Both the position numbers and the translations under genes were made by a program. The notes beneath the pieces were generated by a model. The model had not been told where the DNA came from and made no database searches. It saw only the letters and a program-made list of their open reading frames with translations. Shown here one piece after another: positions 17,401 through 26,773 of a DNA stretch of 64,000 bases. Numbering within the stretch: the first letter of the stretch is position 1; every line of letters starts with the position of its first letter. The DNA is taken from NCBI GenBank assembly GCA_017480325.1, contig JAFVAY010000011.1:152178-216177 (forward strand). The letters run 5' to 3'. This DNA comes from Clostridiales bacterium. Lineage in GTDB: Bacteria; Bacillota; Clostridia; Saccharofermentanales; Saccharofermentanaceae.

Positions 17401-17939
17401 GGAAAAGGCTTAACGTAGTTCTTTACGAGCCTGAGATCCCGCAGAATACCGGTAACATAATGAGGACCTGCGTGGCTGCAGGCTTTGCTCTTCATCTTAT
17501 TAAGCCCCTGGGATTTGATATCGACAGCCCTAAGTTCAGACGCGCCACAACTAATCACATCACATGGGCCGACTATGAGCTTTATGAGAATTATGATGAC
17601 TTCAGAGGCAAAAACCCCGGTGAATACTTCTTCATGACAAGATACGGTAAGGTTCCTCCCTCGGATATAGACTTCAAGGGCATTCCCGCAGATAAGGATA
17701 TATATCTGATCTTCGGTAAGGAGAGCACGGGTATATCCAAGGATATTCTTAAGGATAATATCGATCGTTGCTTCAGGATCCCTATGACAGGAGAGTGCAG
17801 AAGTCTTAACCTAAGTAATGCCGCGGCGATCGCTGTATACGAGTGCTTAAGGCAGCTGGGATACCCCGAACTGTCTTTCACTGAGGTTCAGAACGGAGAG
17901 GATTATCTCGAGTCCTATGACGCCACTCTGGGAAGATGA
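17397..17939 (+). CDS. trmL: tRNA (cytidine/uridine(34)-2'-O)-methyltransferase TrmL
   Basis: A 180-residue SPOUT-class methyltransferase that modifies the wobble base of tRNA-Leu isoacceptors in known bacteria. All family signatures are present: PEIPQNTGNIMRTC near the start, LIFGKESTGIS (about 104) and the knot IPMTGECRSLNLSNAAAIAVYE region (about 125-146; SAM binding). The start is a TTG at 17397 overlapping the previous stop (TTGA), with an AGAGG site upstream; no later in-frame start leaves the N-terminal strand intact. It ends with zero intergenic bases against the convergent ZIP gene. Confidence 0.92.
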   Translation: MRKRLNVVLYEPEIPQNTGNIMRTCVAAGFALHLIKPLGFDIDSPKFRRATTNHITWADYELYENYDDFRGKNPGEYFFMTRYGKVPPSDIDFKGIPADKDIYLIFGKESTGISKDILKDNIDRCFRIPMTGECRSLNLSNAAAIAVYECLRQLGYPELSFTEVQNGEDYLESYDATLGR

Positions 17940-18728
17940 TCAGCCCAGAGTCGTATCCAGTATCATCATTATCGCGAAGCCCACGGAAAAGCCTATTGTA
18001 GCCATATTAGAATGACTGCCCTCGGAGGCTTCGGGGATAGTCTCTTCCACTGTAACGAAGATCATGGCTCCTGCCGCGAAGCTCAGAAGATAGGGAAGAA
18101 GAGGGATCATTATCCTGGACAGAAGGATGGTCGCGACAGCTCCTATAGGCTCCACGAGTCCCGATAGGGTCCCGTAGGTGAAGGCCTTGAGCTTCGACTG
18201 ACCTTCGGACTTTAAGGGCATGGATACTATGGCTCCCTCGGGGAAATTCTGTATGGCGATACCTATCGACAGAGCGAGGGCTGCCGAGAAACTGATCGCG
18301 GTGTTATCTGCCAGCATACCTGCGAAGATAGCGCCTACGGCCATACCCTCAGGAAGATTATGGATAGCGACCGCGAGGATCATCATAGTGGTTTTGTGAA
18401 GCGAAGACTTGGGTCCGTCAGGCTCATCCAGTCCAAGGTGAAGGTGAGGGACTGACTTATCGATAATGATAAGCATGACGATGCCGAGCATGAAGCCGAT
18501 TATCGCCGGGATGAAGCTTAACTTCCCGAGCCCGTTATCCTGCGACATCTCCATGGAGGGGATAAGAAGCGACCATACCGAGGCTGCCATCATTACCCCG
18601 GAGGCGAAGCCCAGAAGTATCTTCTGAAGCAGGGGATTGACCTTATCCTTCATTAGGAAAACAAGCGCGGCGCCGAGTGTGGTACCCGCGAAAGGAAGCA
18701 ATAAACCTATAGCTATCTGTAGTGTCAT
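17940..18728 (-). CDS. ZIP family divalent metal transporter
   Basis: The start is set at 18728 (GAAGGG upstream), giving 262 residues with about eight transmembrane helices. The two metal-site helices are clear: HNLPEGMAVG (about 121) and QNFPEGAIVSMPL (about 156), as in ZupT/GufA-type Zn2+/Fe2+ importers. The usual His-rich loop is reduced to PHLHLGLDEPDGP. It is divergent from the uracil permease gene and directly abuts trmL. The metal cannot be decided. Confidence 0.9.
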   Translation of the reverse strand: MTLQIAIGLLLPFAGTTLGAALVFLMKDKVNPLLQKILLGFASGVMMAASVWSLLIPSMEMSQDNGLGKLSFIPAIIGFMLGIVMLIIIDKSVPHLHLGLDEPDGPKSSLHKTTMMILAVAIHNLPEGMAVGAIFAGMLADNTAISFSAALALSIGIAIQNFPEGAIVSMPLKSEGQSKLKAFTYGTLSGLVEPIGAVATILLSRIMIPLLPYLLSFAAGAMIFVTVEETIPEASEGSHSNMATIGFSVGFAIMMILDTTLG

Positions 18729-18789
18729 AAGAAGCCCTTCTATTTTTTGTAACAATGTTAATTTTTCTGATGATATTCTATATCTAATA

Positions 18790-18798
18790 TGCTATATT
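18790..18798 (+). promoter_or_regulatory. Extended -10 promoter for the uracil permease gene
   Basis: TGCTATATT is a TGn-extended -10 with no clear -35. The predicted start is near 18805, about 36 nt before the ATG at 18841. The leader is too short for a PyrR-type attenuator. Confidence 0.4.
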
Positions 18799-18840
18799 CT
18801 TAAAGATAAATTTTATGTTATATGTTCATGGAGGTTTGTT

Positions 18841-20187
18841 ATGGGTGAACAAAAGAACGGCATATACGATGCCAGGACACTGGGAATACCCAGAATGATA
18901 ATACTTGGTCTCCAGCACATGTTCGCTATGTTCGGTGCGACCGTCTTAGTGCCTGCTCTTACGGGGCTGTCGGTTTCCGCCACACTGCTTTTCGCAGGAT
19001 TGGGTACACTGCTGTTTCACTTCCTTACCAAGCGTAAGGTACCTGCTTTCCTGGGATCTTCCTTTGCTTTCATTGGAGGCTATGCGGCGATAGCGCCTAA
19101 CGGAGAGAAAGAGCTTCTGCCTTATGCATGTCTGGGTGTTGCTGCCGCAGGACTTCTGTATCTGGTTCTCGCAGGCCTTATTAAGGCATTCGGACAGAAG
19201 AAGGTAATGCGTTTCTTCCCGCCTATAGTTACAGGACCTATCATCATCGCTATAGGTCTTACACTTTCCAAGTCGGCTATCGACAACTGTAAAACTAACT
19301 GGGGCGTAGCTCTTGTTGCTATCCTCATTGTTGTAGTTTGCAATATCTACGGCAAGGGCATGGTTAAGATCGTTCCTATCATCATGGGTGTTATTGCTTC
19401 CTACATTCTGGCAGCGATCCTCGGTGAGGTTGACTTCACCGCAGTTAAGGAGGCCGCATGGATCGGACTTCCCTTCAATATGAATGATACGGTCTTTGCT
19501 ATCTTCAAGGCTCCTAACACATCGCTGATAGTAACCTCCATTATCACTATAATGCCTATCGCACTGGCTACCATGGTAGAGCATATCGGAGATATCTCTG
19601 CTATCTCGTCTACAACAAACAGGAATTTCATAGAGGATCCCGGACTTCACAGAACCTTGTTGGGTGACGGTCTAGCGACTATCCTCGCTTCACTGTTCGG
19701 TGCACCGGCCAATACTACCTACGGCGAGAACACGGGCGTTCTGTCACTTACAAAGGTTTATGATCCTGCTGTTATAAGGATCGCTGCCATATTCGCAGCC
19801 GTAGTTTCCTTCAGCCCGAAGTTCGCAGCTCTTATCGCATCCATGCCGGCATCTACGGTAGGCGGTGTTTCGATAGTTCTCTACGGTATGATCTCCTCTG
19901 TAGGTGTAAGGAACCTTGTTGAGAATCAGGTTGACTTCAGTAAGGGACGTAACCTCATCATCTCTGCCCTGATCCTGGGTCTTGCCATCGGAATTAACTA
20001 CAGCGGTTCCATCGTCTTCCCTATAGGGAATGTATCCATCTCCCTCTCGGGTCTTGCAGTCGGAGCCCTCGTAGGTATCATCTTTAACGCTATCCTTCCT
20101 CTGGACGAGAAGGAGTACAAGGGCCTTAATAAGGATTATAAGAGCGAGGAGGATGAGAACGAGGAGAAGGCAAGCAAGAAGGCTTAA
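18841..20187 (+). CDS. uraA: Uracil/xanthine permease (NCS2 family)
   Basis: The ATG at 18841 follows a clear GGAGG site; a longer frame from 18637 lacks one and crosses the divergent promoter. The 448-residue product has the NCS2 pattern of about 14 helices: the LQHMFAMFGATVLVPAL segment at residues 23-39, a conserved AxVEHIGDISA-type motif (ATMVEHIGDIS, about 245) and the TTYGENTGVLSLTK signature (about 295), typical of uracil:H+ symporters. A hydrophilic, acidic tail closes the protein. A strong terminator follows, so it is monocistronic. Confidence 0.9.
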   Translation: MGEQKNGIYDARTLGIPRMIILGLQHMFAMFGATVLVPALTGLSVSATLLFAGLGTLLFHFLTKRKVPAFLGSSFAFIGGYAAIAPNGEKELLPYACLGVAAAGLLYLVLAGLIKAFGQKKVMRFFPPIVTGPIIIAIGLTLSKSAIDNCKTNWGVALVAILIVVVCNIYGKGMVKIVPIIMGVIASYILAAILGEVDFTAVKEAAWIGLPFNMNDTVFAIFKAPNTSLIVTSIITIMPIALATMVEHIGDISAISSTTNRNFIEDPGLHRTLLGDGLATILASLFGAPANTTYGENTGVLSLTKVYDPAVIRIAAIFAAVVSFSPKFAALIASMPASTVGGVSIVLYGMISSVGVRNLVENQVDFSKGRNLIISALILGLAIGINYSGSIVFPIGNVSISLSGLAVGALVGIIFNAILPLDEKEYKGLNKDYKSEEDENEEKASKKA

Positions 20188-20219
20188 TTCTCATCGAATC
20201 GTAAAATTGATCCTGATAA

Positions 20220-20242
20220 GACGCCGCTTCGGCGGCGTCTTT
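20220..20242 (+). terminator. Terminator after the uracil permease gene
   Basis: GACGCCGC (20220-20227), TTCG loop, GCGGCGTC (20232-20239), then TTT. An 8-bp GC-rich stem with a stable tetraloop. Confidence 0.8.
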
Positions 20243-20247
20243 AATGT

Positions 20248-20263
20248 TAGAATATAGAGTATG
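20248..20263 (+). promoter_or_regulatory. Putative leaderless promoter/start
   Basis: TAGAAT (20248-20253) ends 7 nt before the ATG at 20261. No Shine-Dalgarno is present and only 18 nt separate the preceding terminator's T-run from the start codon, so transcription probably begins at or next to the ATG. Confidence 0.4.
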
Positions 20264-21418
20264 AAGAAAGTATTGATATTAGGTTGTAACGGAATAACGG
20301 ATTTTATCGTGGAACGGCTCATGTCGGTCGCCACGATAAGCGAGATCATTATTGCTTCTGAGGACAAGGCAAGATGTGACGAGCTCCGTAAGAAGTATTC
20401 CGGGAAGGGTCCCAGAATCACAACAGCGAGAGTGGATCTTAATAATGAACAGGGAACCAAGATGATGCTGTCCATCACCAACCCTGACGTTATTGTTAAT
20501 ATCGTGCCGCCCAAGTTCAGTCTGACGGTCATGAAGCTGGCGCTGGATATCGGCGCAGATTATATAGATGGCGCTCTATATAATATAGGAGAGGGCGATC
20601 TTCTGGCGGAGCAGTTCAGTCTGTTCGGTGATTTCAGATCCAAGGCGAGAATGGCCGTCGCCGGCTGCGCTATGAATCCCGCTATCCTGACATCTCTTGT
20701 CAGGATAGCAATGAGAGATGAATTTGATACTATAAGTAGCGCCGATATATTCGAGATGGAGATAAGCTCTGAGAATCCCGAAGGTACGAAGGCCGTGATT
20801 ATAGAGAACGGCGAGAAGCAGGAGCGTAAGGCTTTATCCGAGAATATAGTTATCGATGAGTCCGTTGAGGCCATAGGAGGACGTAAGCTTTTCCTTGCCG
20901 ATAATGATGTCATTCAGGATTTTCTTAAGGAGATCCCCGGAATCGCCAATGTTAGATGCTTCGTATCTTACGAGGCGGAGGAGAAGCCGGATTACACAGA
21001 GGAGCTTAATAAGCTGGGGATGCTCTCGGAGGAACCGATAGAGGTATTCCCCGGAATCAGGATAAGTCCGCTTGAGTTCTGGGAGAAATATCAGGCCTCT
21101 AAGAAGCCAGAGAAGACCATAGGCGGTGAATGTGCTGCCGGTGTGGTCATCGAAGGTGAGAGATTCGGAAGGAAGAAGAAGGAGATAATCTACTTCACAG
21201 GTGACAATAACCGGGTTATGGAAGAGTACGGGATGCTTGCAGGTAAGCTTTACGATGCTCATGCACTTCTTAACGGCATCATACTTATCTGCAGCGGACG
21301 TTGGCTTAAGAGCGGAGTATTTACCCCGTGTGCTTTCGAGCCGGATCTTCTTATTAACGGAATAAAGAATACGGGCCTTGCTATCAGGACGCAGGAATTG
21401 TCACCCGAGGTAAAGTGA
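20261..21418 (+). CDS. Saccharopine dehydrogenase family protein
   Basis: A 385-residue cytosolic protein with an N-terminal Rossmann fold (KKVLILGCNGITDFIVERL, a GxxGxx-type loop) and the DPDVIVNIVPP-like strand of the saccharopine-dehydrogenase NADP-binding domain (NPDVIVNIVPPKF, about 70-82). The C-terminal part matches the family's substrate domain in length. Relatives act in lysine or carboxynorspermidine pathways; which reaction applies here cannot be told. It ends 9 bp before a response regulator, so it may lie in the same transcript. Confidence 0.75.
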   Translation: MKKVLILGCNGITDFIVERLMSVATISEIIIASEDKARCDELRKKYSGKGPRITTARVDLNNEQGTKMMLSITNPDVIVNIVPPKFSLTVMKLALDIGADYIDGALYNIGEGDLLAEQFSLFGDFRSKARMAVAGCAMNPAILTSLVRIAMRDEFDTISSADIFEMEISSENPEGTKAVIIENGEKQERKALSENIVIDESVEAIGGRKLFLADNDVIQDFLKEIPGIANVRCFVSYEAEEKPDYTEELNKLGMLSEEPIEVFPGIRISPLEFWEKYQASKKPEKTIGGECAAGVVIEGERFGRKKKEIIYFTGDNNRVMEEYGMLAGKLYDAHALLNGIILICSGRWLKSGVFTPCAFEPDLLINGIKNTGLAIRTQELSPEVK

Positions 21419-21427
21419 GGAATAGAT

Positions 21428-22132
21428 ATGGACGTTAATGCCCCAAGAGTATTGATAGTAGAGGATGATGAGAATATTAATAACCTTCTCAGGGAGGCTC
21501 TTACCAAGCACGGACTTAACTGTACTCAGGCCTTCTCGGGAACAGAGGGACTTATAGTCTTTAAGAACGATAAATTCGATCTGGCCCTTCTGGATCTTAT
21601 GATGCCTGGTATGGACGGTCAGATGCTGACACAAAGGATAAGAGAGGTGTCCAAGGTTCCGATCATTATCGTGTCTGCCAAGAGCAGTGTGGATTCTAAG
21701 GTAGATCTTCTTAAGACAGGGGCCGATGACTTTGTGGGTAAGCCCTTTGAGCTTAAGGAGCTGCTTGCCAGAGTTGATGTTCAGCTAAGACATAACGAGA
21801 CAACAGATACGGCCGAGGGCATTGACGCTTCGGCTCCCAGAGCATTCAAGGATCTTGTTCTCGACAGCAGCAAGTTCCAGGTCACGGTGAAGGGCAATGA
21901 TATCGGTCTTACGAGGCAGGAGTTCAAGATATTGGAGCTTTTCCTGCAGTATCCCGGGAAGGTCTTCTCTAAGCGCGAGATATATGAGTATGCATGGAAC
22001 GATATCTACATCGGAGAGGATAAGACCATCAACGTTCATATAAGTAATATCAGGACGAAGATCAAGAAATACTCAGAGGACGAATATATCGATACTATCT
22101 GGGGTGTGGGGTTCCGTCTGTCCAAATCTTAA
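21428..22132 (+). CDS. OmpR-family response regulator
   Basis: A 234-residue protein with a receiver domain (residues 8-120; phosphoacceptor Asp in LALLDLMMPGMDG, near residue 56; the conserved VSAKSSVDSK and KPFELKEL segments) and a winged-helix DNA-binding domain (about 140-232, ending TIWGVGFRL). It heads a cluster with an ABC transporter and a histidine kinase at its other end, the order common in bacitracin or lantibiotic sensing and resistance loci. A GAGGA site lies before the ATG. Confidence 0.92.
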   Translation: MDVNAPRVLIVEDDENINNLLREALTKHGLNCTQAFSGTEGLIVFKNDKFDLALLDLMMPGMDGQMLTQRIREVSKVPIIIVSAKSSVDSKVDLLKTGADDFVGKPFELKELLARVDVQLRHNETTDTAEGIDASAPRAFKDLVLDSSKFQVTVKGNDIGLTRQEFKILELFLQYPGKVFSKREIYEYAWNDIYIGEDKTINVHISNIRTKIKKYSEDEYIDTIWGVGFRLSKS

Positions 22133-22145
22133 CCATTTCTTTAAC
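22129..22145 (+). promoter_or_regulatory. Possible response-regulator direct repeat
   Basis: TTAAC occurs at 22129-22133 and 22141-22145, a 12-bp step, in the gap before the ABC genes. This is roughly the spacing used by OmpR-type regulators; the motif is short and the call is weak. Confidence 0.25.
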
Positions 22146-22212
22146 TAATCTTTGTCCATTCCGAGGGCTCCCGTAGGATAATAGTAGATATTAATTCCAT
22201 AAGGAGAATCTC

Positions 22213-23139
22213 ATGGAAGATTATCTGCTCGTAACATCGGAACTGACCAAGATATACAAGGATACTACTGCTGTTGACCGTGTGAATATCCATATCAAAA
22301 AGGGGTCGATCTACGGCCTTATCGGCAAGAATGGCGCAGGCAAGACAACCATCATGAAGATGATCGCCGGGTTGGCGACCCCTACCGCAGGGTCTTTCGA
22401 GTATACGGGTTTTCAGGGGAGCGTAAACGAGGCCTTCTCGAGGATAGGATCTCTTATAGAGTCTCCTGCCATCGACCCGAATCTTACGGCGTATAACAAT
22501 ATCAAGATAAAGTGCCTGGCCTACGGCATAGGAGATAAGCAGTACATCAATAATCTTCTTGAGATAGTGGGACTTCCACAGACCGGGAAGAAGAAGGCAG
22601 GAAGATTCTCGCTAGGGCAGAAGCAGAGATTAGGTATCGCTATGGCTTTGGTGGGCGATCCGGATTTCCTTATTCTGGATGAGCCTATTAACGGACTCGA
22701 TCCGCAGGGTATCGCGGAGATAAGGCAGATGCTCTCGAAGCTTAATCAGGATAGAGGTATAACTATTCTTATATCGAGTCACATTCTTGAGGAGCTTTCA
22801 AAGCTTGCTACGGATTATGCGATCATCGATAACGGAAGGATCGTGGAGGAATCCACAAGCAGAGAGCTCCGTGAGAAGTGCAGAGATAAGATAGCCATAA
22901 AGACGCCCGATGCCTCTAAGGCGATCCCTATCATAGACGGCTTAGGCTTTGCGGATTATAGCGTAGTTAACGATAAGACAATTCATATATTTGACAGGTT
23001 ATCGGATATTACAATCCTCAACATGGAACTGGCGAAGGCTCAGATACCGGTGGAATCCATAGGGATCGAGTCCTCGGACCTCGAGGAGTATTTCCTCAAG
23101 GTTACGGGGACCGTCCCCGGTGAGCGTTCGAAGGGATAA
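22213..23139 (+). CDS. ABC transporter ATP-binding protein (lantibiotic/bacitracin-resistance type)
   Basis: A 308-residue ATPase with Walker A GKNGAGKTT (about 38-46), a signature FSLGQKQRLGIAMAL that departs from LSGGQ as in many BcrA/GldA-type proteins, Walker B FLILDEPINGLDP and an H-loop in SSHILEEL. About 80 C-terminal residues follow the nucleotide-binding domain. It pairs with the two ABC-2-like permeases that follow with gaps of 11 and -1 bp. The likely role is export or self-protection against a peptide antibiotic, inferred from context. An AAGGAG site precedes the ATG. Confidence 0.92.
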   Translation: MEDYLLVTSELTKIYKDTTAVDRVNIHIKKGSIYGLIGKNGAGKTTIMKMIAGLATPTAGSFEYTGFQGSVNEAFSRIGSLIESPAIDPNLTAYNNIKIKCLAYGIGDKQYINNLLEIVGLPQTGKKKAGRFSLGQKQRLGIAMALVGDPDFLILDEPINGLDPQGIAEIRQMLSKLNQDRGITILISSHILEELSKLATDYAIIDNGRIVEESTSRELREKCRDKIAIKTPDASKAIPIIDGLGFADYSVVNDKTIHIFDRLSDITILNMELAKAQIPVESIGIESSDLEEYFLKVTGTVPGERSKG

Positions 23140-23150
23140 GGGGGATAGCG

Positions 23151-24089
23151 ATGTTTGCTCGTGCTTTTAAATCGGAAGCGTACAGGATATTCAATATGAA
23201 GAGCACCTTCATTCTGCCGGCGGTGCTGATAGTATCGGTGTTGATAACGAATTTCATTTATCTTGCAATTAATATGGAGCCCTTAGGCTTCACCCGCGAG
23301 AGAGTAGATGAGCTTCAGGAGATGGGGACTGATGTGGAGGGCTATCAGGATAGCTTTATGGCGGGCTTCCAGTCAGGAATCAACTCGGCCAACATGATGA
23401 TAGAGGAAGAGGAGGAAGAGATTCCTGAGGATTATCAGATATTCGGAGAAGGCCTGTACTATTACGAAGATGTGGCTACCATATTCTCGCTTGATGTCGG
23501 AGGCCTTCACGAGCTTCTGATGATGGCGATCTTTATCGGACTATACATCGGAAGCGTATACAAGACCGGGATGGATAAGAACCTCAGTATATTCGCAGGA
23601 AGAAGAGGTCTTCTGTTCGGCGTCAGAATGCTGATGATAGCGCTATATTCTCTGGTAATTCATCTTATTAATCTACTTACGGCGATACTGTCTATGGCGA
23701 TGATGGGAGAGTCTGTACGACTCGGATTTGATAAAGCGTTCTACCTTTATTTCCTTGTGACATGGATACTTACCATAGCCTTCGGATGCGTTGTTATGTC
23801 CGTAACTCATATCACAAGGTCCAAGGCTGCCGGCATGACGCTGGGAATACTTCTGTCAGTCGGTATTCTGTCGACTATCGTATCTGTGGTGTCTTTGATC
23901 CTTCAGAAGAGGTACGATCTTGCCATGGGCTTTAATCTCGGGAATTACACGTTGACTCATAACCTATCCGCCATGAATCTGTATTCTGATGGGCATTTCA
24001 CAGTCAGGGCCCTGATATGTGCGGCAGTTTACTTCTGCTTAGCTTATATTGGAAGTCTGATCGTGGTACGCAGAAGAGATATCGCCTGA
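23151..24089 (+). CDS. ABC-2 type permease subunit
   Basis: A 312-residue membrane protein with about six transmembrane helices: one near the N terminus (STFILPAVLIVSVLITNFIY), a large extracytoplasmic loop rich in Glu (about 45-105) and five helices after it. The helix layout is that of BcrB/SpaE-type permeases. Its TGA overlaps the ATG of the second permease by one base. Confidence 0.82.
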   Translation: MFARAFKSEAYRIFNMKSTFILPAVLIVSVLITNFIYLAINMEPLGFTRERVDELQEMGTDVEGYQDSFMAGFQSGINSANMMIEEEEEEIPEDYQIFGEGLYYYEDVATIFSLDVGGLHELLMMAIFIGLYIGSVYKTGMDKNLSIFAGRRGLLFGVRMLMIALYSLVIHLINLLTAILSMAMMGESVRLGFDKAFYLYFLVTWILTIAFGCVVMSVTHITRSKAAGMTLGILLSVGILSTIVSVVSLILQKRYDLAMGFNLGNYTLTHNLSAMNLYSDGHFTVRALICAAVYFCLAYIGSLIVVRRRDIA

Positions 24090-24835
24090 TGTTCGGAAAT
24101 CTTGTACGCGTAGAGCTCATAAGACTTTTCCATAACAAGGCTCTGAAGGCCTGCGGTGTGATCGGGCTGTTTCTGATCCTGTTCTATGCCATCCTCGCAG
24201 ACGGTCTCATATCTATGGGTGCCCTGGAGATCATGGATATGGGAGATGATCCGTCATATGCCTTTAAGATAGTGCTGTTTGCTACTTCCTTTGCTTTGGC
24301 GATGACTATAGTAGCCCCGATGACTGTTATAAGTACGACCTGTGAATATCAGACCTTAAGACTGGCAGTTAACTTCGAGGGGACTATAAGAAACAGATTC
24401 AAGCTTTGTCTGTCTGAGATCACGGGAATTGTGATATTCGTACTGCTTCTGAATCTTCTTGTATTCCCGGGGGTGCTCATAACTTTTCTGGGGGAGCCGG
24501 TAGGCTTTAATGTTCTGATTAATGATGACGCTCTTAATCCGTTGCTGATCTATGTCGGAGTGACGCTGGTCAATCTTTACTACTGTATAGTTGTCTATCT
24601 TATCTCGAAGCTGGTCGCAAGGATCCCCGTTGCTGTCGGCATCAGCGTGTTCCTGGGTGTTTTCGAGATAACATTACTGTTCTTCGGATTAGGAATAACA
24701 AGCGGGATCGAGAGTACCGGAGCCTCCGTACCTGATGTAGTATGGAACGTGTTAGCATTCGTTTTTCTCGGGATGCCGGTAATAGTGCCGAGTATTATGC
24801 TTGCCGTAAAGTACAGAAGGACAGACCGCATATGA
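24089..24835 (+). CDS. ABC-2 type permease subunit
   Basis: The start is taken at 24089, where ATG overlaps the previous stop (TGATG). The 248-residue protein has six hydrophobic segments in the same order as lantibiotic-immunity EpiE/SpaG-type subunits. It probably forms a heterodimeric channel with the preceding permease. Its stop overlaps the start of the kinase gene (ATGA). Confidence 0.82.
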   Translation: MFGNLVRVELIRLFHNKALKACGVIGLFLILFYAILADGLISMGALEIMDMGDDPSYAFKIVLFATSFALAMTIVAPMTVISTTCEYQTLRLAVNFEGTIRNRFKLCLSEITGIVIFVLLLNLLVFPGVLITFLGEPVGFNVLINDDALNPLLIYVGVTLVNLYYCIVVYLISKLVARIPVAVGISVFLGVFEITLLFFGLGITSGIESTGASVPDVVWNVLAFVFLGMPVIVPSIMLAVKYRRTDRI

Positions 24836-25746
24836 ATGACCCGATCCTTATGGTAGTGACGATAATAATGATAGTCATAGCGCTTGCTTTGGCTTTTATC
24901 CTGATATCCCTGCTGTCCCAGATGAAGAGTATTCGCAAGCAGGTGCACTTCATATCGCGTAACGATACCAATAAGAGAATAACCTTCTACGGTAAGTCCA
25001 GAAGCTTTAGAAAGCTCGCGTCGGACATCAATGAGATCCTCGATTCCTATGACGAGAGGCATGAGAAGATATTACGCGAGGATAAAGAGATCAAAGATAC
25101 TCTGACTAATATGAGTCACGATATAAGAACACCCCTCACGTCTCTTAAGGGCTACTTTGAGCTTATGGAACAGACGGATGATCCCGACGAGAGGCAGAAA
25201 TATTCGTCCATAATCGCTGGCAGGATAGACTCCTTGTCAGAGATACTGGAGACTATGTTCCTTTATACCAAGGTGTCGAATGTTAACTATAAGATCGAGG
25301 TGGAGCCGATAGACTGCTCGAGGACGATCCTGGAGACTCTGTTCGAGTACTACGACGAATTCCAGGAGAAGGGCTATGAGGTCGACGTGGATGTTGAGGA
25401 GGGTATAAAGATAGTCGGTAACGAGCAGTCTCTTAAGAGAATAATGCAGAATCTTATCAGAAACAGCCTCGTACACGGAGACGGCGACGTTAAGCTCTCT
25501 TTGAAGCCCTCAGAGGATCGTAAGAACGTAACAATAATACTCGGTAACCTTATGAAGGAGAATGAGGACCCCGACCCGAAGAGGGTGTTCGACAGGTATT
25601 ATAAGGGCGATGCATCAAGGCACACAGGCTCAAGCGGTGTCGGATTGTCTGTAGTAAAGAAGCTTGTGGAGTCCATGAACGGGCAGATCGAGGCCAGGGT
25701 AGAGGGAAGACGCTTCATTATTAGGATGGTGTTTAAGACCATCTGA
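24832..25746 (+). CDS. Sensor histidine kinase
   Basis: The start is at 24832 (ATGA overlap), giving 304 residues. There is one N-terminal transmembrane helix (about 5-27) and no extracytoplasmic sensor domain; such kinases usually sense through the partner transporter. The HisKA H-box is NMSHDIRTPLTSLKGYFELM (about 95-114), and the HATPase domain has the N-box NLIRNSLVHG and the SGVGLSVVKKL G-box. The partner response regulator is four genes upstream in the same run. Lengths and layout fit BceS/NsrK-like kinases, though the permeases here are of the two-subunit type. Confidence 0.9.
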   Translation: MNDPILMVVTIIMIVIALALAFILISLLSQMKSIRKQVHFISRNDTNKRITFYGKSRSFRKLASDINEILDSYDERHEKILREDKEIKDTLTNMSHDIRTPLTSLKGYFELMEQTDDPDERQKYSSIIAGRIDSLSEILETMFLYTKVSNVNYKIEVEPIDCSRTILETLFEYYDEFQEKGYEVDVDVEEGIKIVGNEQSLKRIMQNLIRNSLVHGDGDVKLSLKPSEDRKNVTIILGNLMKENEDPDPKRVFDRYYKGDASRHTGSSGVGLSVVKKLVESMNGQIEARVEGRRFIIRMVFKTI

Positions 25747-25830
25747 GCTTTTGAATTAGCCTTGATTCTGTGATATTATCAAATTTGTAAATTTTTGATG
25801 ATAATTATTGTTTTGTTTTGAGGGGGCATT

Positions 25831-26772
25831 ATGGCTAAGAAGGGCAAAATTAATATTAATCAAGAAGAGATAGATATGCTCGTAGTTAATACGATCAAGA
25901 ATTTCTGTGCTGACACCATATACTTTAAGGACAGAGATTCCAGATTCATCTGGAACAGTCAGCAGCACGCAGATCAGCTGGGTGCCAAGTCGCCTCTGGA
26001 GATGTTCGGCAAGACGGATTACGACTACTTTCCTAAGGAATTCGCAGATAATGCCAAGGAGACAGAGGAGCAGATCATAGAGAGCGGAGAGCCGATGCTC
26101 AACATCTATGAGGAATGGGAGAAGGACGACGAAGAGACAAGGTATTTCCTCGCTTCCAAGTACCCTTTCTATAACAAGGATCACGAGATCATCGGAACAT
26201 GGGGCATCTCCAAGGATATAACCGATATGAAGCGCCTCGAGAAGGAGCTCGAGAGGTCTTATCAGAAGGTCCAGAGACTCGCCAGAGTCGATGATATCAC
26301 CGGTCTTTATAACAGAAGATATTTCTATGAGAATCTGGAAAGGACCTGCAGCATCTATGATGCAAGAGAGGACGATACCACATTCTCCATTATCGCTATC
26401 GATATAGATAACATGAAGTACATCAACGATCAGTACGGTCAGACCCACGGCGATGACGTCTTAAGACACGTGGCAACCGCTATGCTCAACAGCATAAGGA
26501 AGACTGATATCTGCTTCAGGACAGGCGGAGACGAGTTCGTCGTTCTGCTACCTGACTGTGATAAGACTACAGCGGTTAATGTGGCAAAGGCCATCTGCGC
26601 CAATACATCTAATCAATCAGTTCCCGTAGGCGAATCCAAGTTCGAGAAGATAACCATCTCCGCGGGTGTCGCCGAATATTCCGCAGGCTCCGATATGTCG
26701 GAGATCATATCTGCCGCCGACAGAAAGCTTTATAAGGCTAAGAGGAACGGCAAGAATCAGCTGTCCTACTAA
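25831..26772 (+). CDS. PAS-GGDEF diguanylate cyclase
   Basis: A 313-residue soluble protein: a PAS domain (about 15-132, with YFKDRDSRFIWNS and the WGISKDITD end), a short coiled linker and a GGDEF domain (about 150-313). The active-site motif is intact (GGDEF, 232-236), and an inhibitory I-site RKTD (223-226) lies exactly five residues before it, so product feedback is expected. It should make c-di-GMP from two GTP. A GAGGGGG site precedes the ATG. An AT-rich inverted repeat of unclear role (TTATCAAA to TTTGATGATAA) occupies the gap before it. Confidence 0.92.
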   Translation: MAKKGKININQEEIDMLVVNTIKNFCADTIYFKDRDSRFIWNSQQHADQLGAKSPLEMFGKTDYDYFPKEFADNAKETEEQIIESGEPMLNIYEEWEKDDEETRYFLASKYPFYNKDHEIIGTWGISKDITDMKRLEKELERSYQKVQRLARVDDITGLYNRRYFYENLERTCSIYDAREDDTTFSIIAIDIDNMKYINDQYGQTHGDDVLRHVATAMLNSIRKTDICFRTGGDEFVVLLPDCDKTTAVNVAKAICANTSNQSVPVGESKFEKITISAGVAEYSAGSDMSEIISAADRKLYKAKRNGKNQLSY

Positions 26773-26773
26773 T

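Noticed and set aside
18637..18840. N-terminal extension of the uracil permease
   Set aside because: It would cross the promoter and overlap the divergent ZIP gene; a clear GGAGG site marks 18841.
25756..26448. 230-residue minus-strand frame
   Set aside because: Opposite the PAS-GGDEF gene; no ribosome site, low-complexity Leu/Ile composition.
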